DNA from: Anaerolineae bacterium
GTDB taxonomy: Bacteria > Chloroflexota > Anaerolineae > Aggregatilineales > Phototrophicaceae
Assembly: GCA_022843385.1 (NCBI GenBank)
Contig: JALHNT010000005.1
Span: 125,897 to 189,896, forward strand
Length of the DNA: 64,000 nt
Direction: 5' to 3'
Position 1 is the stretch's first letter; the number at the start of each line of letters is the position of its first letter. Made by a program: the position numbers and the translations under genes. Positions 59,860-64,000 of this stretch are shown piece by piece. A model generated the notes under the pieces. The model did not search any database. It saw nothing but the letters and a program-made list of their open reading frames with translations, and had not been told where the DNA came from.

Positions 59860-61104
59860 TTAGCCGTTGTACCGGCTGAAGATCAGCACCGTATTGTGAC
59901 CGCCGAAGCCAAACGAGTTGCTCATGACATGGTCGATGGCGTGGGCGCGTCCTAGGTTGGGCGTGTAGTCCAGGTCGCAGTCGGGGTCGGGATGCTCCAG
60001 ATTGATAGTGGGCGGGATGAAATTGTCGCGGATCGCCAGCACCGAGAAGACTGCTTCTACCGCACCAGCCGCCCCCAGCAAATGACCAGTTTCCGATTTG
60101 GTGGAGCTGATCGGGATAGTGTAGGCCGTTTCACCCAGCGCTTTCTTCAGGCTGATGGTCTCGCTTTTGTCATTCAGCGGCGTGCTGGTGCCATGCGCAT
60201 TGATGTAGTCGATGTCCGTCGGAGTCAGACCAGCTTCGTGCAGCGCCAGCTTCACTGCCCGGGCTGCCCCTTCGCCATCTTCGCGTGGAGCTGTCACATG
60301 ATAGGCATCCGAAGTATGACCGTATCCTGTCAGCTCGGCATAGATACGCGCTCCCCGTGCGAGCGCATGATCGTGGTTTTCCAGCACCAATACCGCCGCG
60401 CCTTCAGCACAAACGAAACCGTCGCGCTGCAAATCAAACGGACGCGAGGCTTTTTCCGGGTCGCCGGTATAGCCGGACAGGGCTTTCATGTTGTTGAACG
60501 CGGCCAGTACTGTCCCGGTCAGCGGAGCTTCACTTGCACCGGCCAGCATCACGTTGGCGCGTCCGAGCTGGATCAGGCTGGCTGCTTCGCCAATCGAGTT
60601 GTTGCCGGTGGCACAAGCCGATGAGATGTTGAAGTTGGGGCCGCGAAGCTTGAATTCAAGCGAGATGCGACCGGCAATGCTGTCGATCAACATGCGTGGC
60701 ATGGCAATGGCGCTGACCGATTTGTAGCCTTTGGTGTGATAACCGAGGATGTATTCTTCTAGTGCTTCCATCGCACCCAACCCAGAACCAACCAGGCAGC
60801 CGATATCATAGGTGTTGTCATCAGTGATGCTCAAACCGCTATCCTTGAGCGCCTCATCAGCAGCGGTCAGGCCAAGCTGTGTCACCCGATCCATGCGCCG
60901 GGCTTCCTTCGAGCCAAATTTCGCTACCGGATCGAAGCCCAGAACGCTGCCGACGATCTCATTGGTACCACTTTTGCCATCGGCATCCGCCAGTCTATGG
61001 ATGCCGCTTTTGCCGGTGCAGACGTTGCGCCAGGCCTCTTCGACGACATTCCCGACGGGACAGATAATACCCAGTCCGGTGATAACAACGCGCTTGCCAA
61101 TCAT
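59860..61104 (-). CDS. fabF: Beta-ketoacyl-ACP synthase II
   Basis: The 414-residue enzyme condenses acyl-ACP with malonyl-ACP in fatty acid synthesis. The thiolase-fold triad is complete: Cys in SSACATGNNS, His in NAHGTSTPLND and His in KSETGHLLGAAG. The N terminus GKRVVITGLGIICPVGN is typical. It is separated from other fab genes and so may be a second or specialised synthase, possibly for unusual acyl chains. A TetR regulator lies directly upstream on the same strand, and a near-perfect 12-base palindrome lies between them. The start at 61104 gives the family N terminus; GGGAG is 10 bases upstream. Confidence 0.92.
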   Translation of the reverse strand: MIGKRVVITGLGIICPVGNVVEEAWRNVCTGKSGIHRLADADGKSGTNEIVGSVLGFDPVAKFGSKEARRMDRVTQLGLTAADEALKDSGLSITDDNTYDIGCLVGSGLGAMEALEEYILGYHTKGYKSVSAIAMPRMLIDSIAGRISLEFKLRGPNFNISSACATGNNSIGEAASLIQLGRANVMLAGASEAPLTGTVLAAFNNMKALSGYTGDPEKASRPFDLQRDGFVCAEGAAVLVLENHDHALARGARIYAELTGYGHTSDAYHVTAPREDGEGAARAVKLALHEAGLTPTDIDYINAHGTSTPLNDKSETISLKKALGETAYTIPISSTKSETGHLLGAAGAVEAVFSVLAIRDNFIPPTINLEHPDPDCDLDYTPNLGRAHAIDHVMSNSFGFGGHNTVLIFSRYNG

Positions 61105-61235
61105 ATAGTTGTTTCTCCCTGTGGACAGTTGAAATGTCACCGATGATAGTCGCACAGACCGCTGGCTGCAAAAAAGCCATCAGCAGCCGGCCACGAATTG
61201 GATCTTCAGGATGCAACATATGTTCTCATTTTTCC

Positions 61236-61247
61236 GACTGATCGGTC
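61236..61247. promoter_or_regulatory. Near-palindrome between TetR and fabF
   Basis: GACTGATCGGTC is a 12-base palindrome with one mismatched pair, of the GACCGNTCGGTC type bound by several TetR-family repressors. It lies 132 bases before the fabF start and 22 bases after the TetR stop, next to a T-rich tract. Confidence 0.4.
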
Positions 61248-61268
61248 TTTTTTTCAGATAAAAAAACA

Positions 61269-61871
61269 CTATGGCCGCAGTTGAGTTTCGATAATGGCTT
61301 CTATATGAGCCGCCGCAGCCGCCAGATGATGCCGTTCCCCAAACAACCGACTCAATGCCAGGGCACCTTCCAGCAGCGACAAGATCACACTGGCGGTGTC
61401 GCGAGCATCCACTGTAGGTCGAATTTCGCCACGTGTGATGCCTTTGATGATGATGCGTTCTACTGTCTGGAGCATCTCGGTCATAGCGAGTTGGGCGCGG
61501 GCTTTGAGTGCCGGGTGGTCAGCGTCGTCCATCTCTATTGCCGTGTTCATGATCGGGCAGCCACCGGGGAGAGCTGCGTCATCCAGATAGCTATGGAAAT
61601 ACATGCTGACCACCTTCAATCGGTCGAGGGCATGGCGGGTGTATTGGAACTCGGTGCGCAGCCGCTGACTGATCACAGCGCGGGTGTAATCAAAAGCTGC
61701 CAGCGCCAGTTCGTCCTTGCCACCGGGGAAATGATTGTAGATGCCGCCCTTCTCCAGTCCTGTCTCGCGCATAATGTCGGTCATCGACGTGCCAGCGTAG
61801 CCATAGCGGTTAAAGATGCTGGCGGCCTGCTGAATAATCATCTCTCGGGTTTGATCGCCTTTGCTGCCCAT
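61269..61871 (-). CDS. TetR-family transcriptional regulator
   Basis: The 200-residue protein has an N-terminal helix-turn-helix (QAASIFNRYGYAGTSMTDIM, then RETGLEKGGIYNHFPGGKDE) and a C-terminal domain with CPIMNTAIEMDDADHPAL, of the type seen in the YxaF/LmrA-like branch. Two adjacent ATG codons (61874, 61871) are possible; AGAGG is 6 bases from the second. It is followed on the same strand by fabF and faces the aldehyde dehydrogenase gene divergently with a gap of 120 bases, so it could control either. The Cys in GGCP may be redox-sensitive, which is speculative. Confidence 0.88.
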   Translation of the reverse strand: MGSKGDQTREMIIQQAASIFNRYGYAGTSMTDIMRETGLEKGGIYNHFPGGKDELALAAFDYTRAVISQRLRTEFQYTRHALDRLKVVSMYFHSYLDDAALPGGCPIMNTAIEMDDADHPALKARAQLAMTEMLQTVERIIIKGITRGEIRPTVDARDTASVILSLLEGALALSRLFGERHHLAAAAAHIEAIIETQLRP

Positions 61872-61991
61872 CATCAACCTCTTGTCGTCTCGCTGCAACT
61901 CATTATGGCATACGAAGGGGAGAGGTGTAAGCCCAGCCGTGAATCAGTTAGAATAGAAACAAACCGATGCAGCAGTGTGAGGAAAAATGTT

Positions 61992-63383
61992 ATGGTCGTC
62001 GCGACTCGTGAAATGCCCGTTATCAATCCCTATGATGGCAGCGTGACCGCTACCGTGCCGGAGTTCACTCAGGAAGATGTGCAGGCCGCCATCGGCAAGG
62101 CGACTGCGGCAGCCCCGGTGATGGCGGCGATGGCGGCCTATCAGCGGGGGGCGATTCTGAACAAGGCGGCGCAGCTCATCAGCCAGCAGGTGGAAGATCT
62201 GGCGCAGATGATGGCGCGCGAGAATGGCAAGCCGTTGAAGTATACCCGCGTCGAGGCGACCCGCGCCGTCGATACCTTCAACTTCGCGGCGGATGAGGCG
62301 CGGCGCTTGCATGGCGAGACCATCCCGCTGGATGCGGCGGCCGGCGGTGTGGGCAAGATCGGTTATTTCGTGCGGGTGCCGGTGGGCGTGATCGCCGCCA
62401 TCACCCCGTTCAATTTCCCGCTCAATCTGTCGGCACACAAGGTCGCCCCGGCCATCGCCGCTGGTTGCCCGATTGTGATGAAACCGGCCCCGGCGACTCC
62501 GCTGACGGTGCTGCGGCTGGCCGAGATTCTGCTGGAAGCCGGGCTGCCGGAGGGCGCGTTTGAGGTGGTGACGGGCGGGGCGGATGTGGGCAACTGGCTG
62601 ACGACCGACCCGCGCGTGGCGATGATCTCCTTCACCGGCAGTCCGGGGGTAGCGCGGCAGATCAGCAAGAATGCCGGGCTGCGGCGGATGGTGCTGGAAC
62701 TGGGCGGGAACGCGGCGACCATCATCGATGCCGACGCCAACATCGACCACGCGGTTAACCGGACGATCATGGGCGGCTTCTCCTACAGCGGCCAGGTGTG
62801 CATCAGCGTCCAGCGCATTTATATCCATGAGAGCCGCTATGCCGAGTTTCGCCAGAAGTTCCTGGCCGCCACCGAGAAGCTGGTGATGGGCAATCCGCTG
62901 GATGACAAGACCGACATCGGCCCGCTGATTAATGATGCCGCTGCCGAGCGCATCGAGCAGTGGGTGGAGCAGGCCAAAGCCCAGGGCGCAGCCATCTCCA
63001 TCGGCGGTGGCCGGCAGGGGCGGATGTTCGAGCCGACGGTGCTGGAGCAGGTGCGCGACGACATGCAGGTGATGTGCGCCGAAGCCTTTGGCCCGCTGGT
63101 CAATCTGGTGCCGTTCAGCGATTTCGAGCAGGCGTTGACGATGGCCGACAACTCGGACTTTGGTTTGCAGGCCGGGGTCTACACCCGCGACCTGAACCAT
63201 GCCATGCGGGCGGTGCAGCGGTTGAATGTGGGCGGCGTCATCATCAATGATGTGCCGACGCTCCGTATCGACAACATGCCTTATGGTGGCAACAAGGACA
63301 GCGGCATCGGGCGCGAGGGGCCGCGCTTCGCCATCGAAGAGATGACCACACTCAAGATGGTGGTCATCAACGCGGGAGTGTAG
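61992..63383 (+). CDS. NAD(P)-dependent aldehyde dehydrogenase
   Basis: The 463-residue enzyme oxidises an aldehyde to the acid. It has the fold pattern PVGVIAAITPFNFPLNL with the catalytic Asn, KPAPATPL with the cofactor-binding Lys, the SFTGSPGVAR loop, the general base Glu in LELGGNA and the nucleophile Cys in SGQVCISVQR. SVQRI and the compact size suggest the group of glyceraldehyde-3-phosphate, lactaldehyde or succinate-semialdehyde dehydrogenases. GAGG lies 12 bases before the ATG. The long frame upstream of 61992 lies across the TetR gene and is not used. Confidence 0.92.
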   Translation: MVVATREMPVINPYDGSVTATVPEFTQEDVQAAIGKATAAAPVMAAMAAYQRGAILNKAAQLISQQVEDLAQMMARENGKPLKYTRVEATRAVDTFNFAADEARRLHGETIPLDAAAGGVGKIGYFVRVPVGVIAAITPFNFPLNLSAHKVAPAIAAGCPIVMKPAPATPLTVLRLAEILLEAGLPEGAFEVVTGGADVGNWLTTDPRVAMISFTGSPGVARQISKNAGLRRMVLELGGNAATIIDADANIDHAVNRTIMGGFSYSGQVCISVQRIYIHESRYAEFRQKFLAATEKLVMGNPLDDKTDIGPLINDAAAERIEQWVEQAKAQGAAISIGGGRQGRMFEPTVLEQVRDDMQVMCAEAFGPLVNLVPFSDFEQALTMADNSDFGLQAGVYTRDLNHAMRAVQRLNVGGVIINDVPTLRIDNMPYGGNKDSGIGREGPRFAIEEMTTLKMVVINAGV

Positions 63384-63499
63384 GAGCAAGGACGTGAGGG
63401 ACGAGCAAGCGATGTCGGTCATTCACTTTAGGAATGTCCCCAATCACTATTGCTACTACTGATGGGCCACGAGAAACATTGAGGTAGTGCCAGCTCGAA

Positions 63500-63533
63500 G
63501 TCTCCTCGACATTCTCTGTCGAGGAGACTTTTT
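63500..63533 (+). terminator. Rho-independent terminator after the aldehyde dehydrogenase gene
   Basis: A perfect 11-base stem, GTCTCCTCGAC and GTCGAGGAGAC, with a short loop is followed by TTTTT on the plus strand. It is 117 bases after the stop codon. Confidence 0.88.
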
Positions 63534-63556
63534 CGTTGGTGATAGATTGTGATTGA

Positions 63557-64000
63557 CTACGATCGCAGGTCGATCTGCTCGATGATGACGTAGCCACCTG
63601 AGGTCGTAGTCAGGGTGATCTCGTCCTCAGTGCTGTTCGCCGGCAGGGTGATGGTCGCCGTCTGCCCCCAGGCGAAACTGGTGCTGGCGCTGCTGATGGT
63701 GTCCACCAGTACCCCGTTCACCCGTACCTCCAGGTTGCCGAAACTGCTGCCTACCGCCCATGTCAGCACAATCTGGTTGACCGCCGCGCTCGCCCGGAAA
63801 CGCAAGCTGTTCCCACTCTGGTTGGTGTAGCGACTGCTGCCTCCCGCCGAAGCCGGATCGAGGTAGGTCAGCCAGTTGCCAGTGAAGATCAGGCCAGGGT
63901 TGTTCTCCTGGTATAGACCGACACCCAGCTCAGGTAGCGGGGGGAGCAAGTCAATGCGCTCGATGACGACATAGGACGGGAACAGGTTGCGCAGGGTGAC
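63557..64000 (-). CDS. 3' end of a repeat-containing beta-rich protein (partial)
   Basis: The frame runs in from the window edge and is open for 147 codons. Two similar strands end VTLRNLFPSYVVIERIDL (near 63950-64000) and TTTSGGYVIIEQIDLRS (at the C terminus), about 130 residues apart, so the protein is built of repeats that resemble carbohydrate-binding beta-sandwich modules (GNWLTYLDPASAGGSSRYTN, then LTWAVGSSFGNLEVRVNG). It is likely secreted. The N terminus and any catalytic domain lie outside the window. Confidence 0.65.
   Translation of the reverse strand, partial: VTLRNLFPSYVVIERIDLLPPLPELGVGLYQENNPGLIFTGNWLTYLDPASAGGSSRYTNQSGNSLRFRASAAVNQIVLTWAVGSSFGNLEVRVNGVLVDTISSASTSFAWGQTATITLPANSTEDEITLTTTSGGYVIIEQIDLRS

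Noticed and set aside
59525..59863. Plus-strand ORF of 112 codons
   Set aside because: It has no ribosome binding site or family features and is antisense to the transposase-like remnant.

Overview
The window is a GC-rich, densely packed bacterial chromosome segment that contains dnaA with a candidate origin region, rnpB and one tRNA. The gene content suggests a member of the Chloroflexota, probably Anaerolineae-like: NHL/thioredoxin and beta-propeller secreted proteins, DUF4058, GH51/GH43/GH2 enzymes fed by a CUT1 sugar ABC importer, many alpha/beta hydrolases and DinB proteins, and no lipid A, TonB or SusCD genes. This assignment is inference from gene families only; no 16S gene is present.

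Layout. 1-920: non-coding repeats, a second copy of which lies near 58.4-59.3 kb. 0.9-12.3 kb: housekeeping and unlinked genes (rhodanese, Nudix-GNAT fusion, propeller protein, FolC, orphan PAS histidine kinase, RsmA, DgoD-like dehydratase, DUF4058, thioredoxin-like, ABM monooxygenase, pentapeptide repeat protein), often as convergent pairs only a few bases apart. 12.4-12.8 kb: rnpB (minus strand) with a clear -10 box and terminator. 12.9-27.4 kb: an arabinan/arabinofuranoside utilisation locus. It has a Gfo/Idh/MocA oxidoreductase, a Tat-exported GH43, a GH43-CBM42, a GH2 and two tandem GH51 arabinofuranosidases. A sugar-binding protein with two permeases and a divergent LacI regulator complete it, with a CpG-centred palindrome in the divergent promoter. 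No ATPase gene is present, so the importer probably borrows one from elsewhere.

27.4-31.1 kb: a candidate oriC with four TATCCCAA repeats, the dnaA promoter and dnaA. The last 33 bases of dnaA occur again about 1.4 kb downstream (30694-30726), with mainly synonymous differences. The DNA between the copies is visibly poorer in GC and carries a HEAT-repeat gene and a headless ORF fragment. This looks like a cassette that integrated at, and rebuilt, the 3' end of dnaA. 31.4-36 kb: tRNA-Ala(GGC), a creatininase-family protein, an HtrA protease, an SRPBCC-ArsR pair with its own palindromic operator, and a creatinase-like M24 protein lacking most metal ligands. 36-44.4 kb: hydrolases, TetR, a SnoaL-like double-domain protein, tandem GT1 glycosyltransferases and an ABC-2 exporter. 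44.5-56.3 kb: a GDPD-fold protein lacking catalytic residues, a pyruvate kinase-like protein with features of the K+-independent class, an NHLRC2-like protein, an aminotransferase, an SH3/propeller protein, two DinB proteins, a sugar nucleotidyltransferase and a flavodoxin.

56.3-59.9 kb is an accessory island: two AT-richer genes, 1.6 kb of repeats and a frameshifted remnant that looks like an ISKra4-type transposase. 59.9-64 kb holds FabF, a TetR regulator, an aldehyde dehydrogenase with a strong terminator, and the 3' end of a repeat-containing protein that runs off the window. Short palindromic elements of one family (GTAGGG + hairpin) are scattered between genes, two of them inside the arabinofuranosidase cluster.
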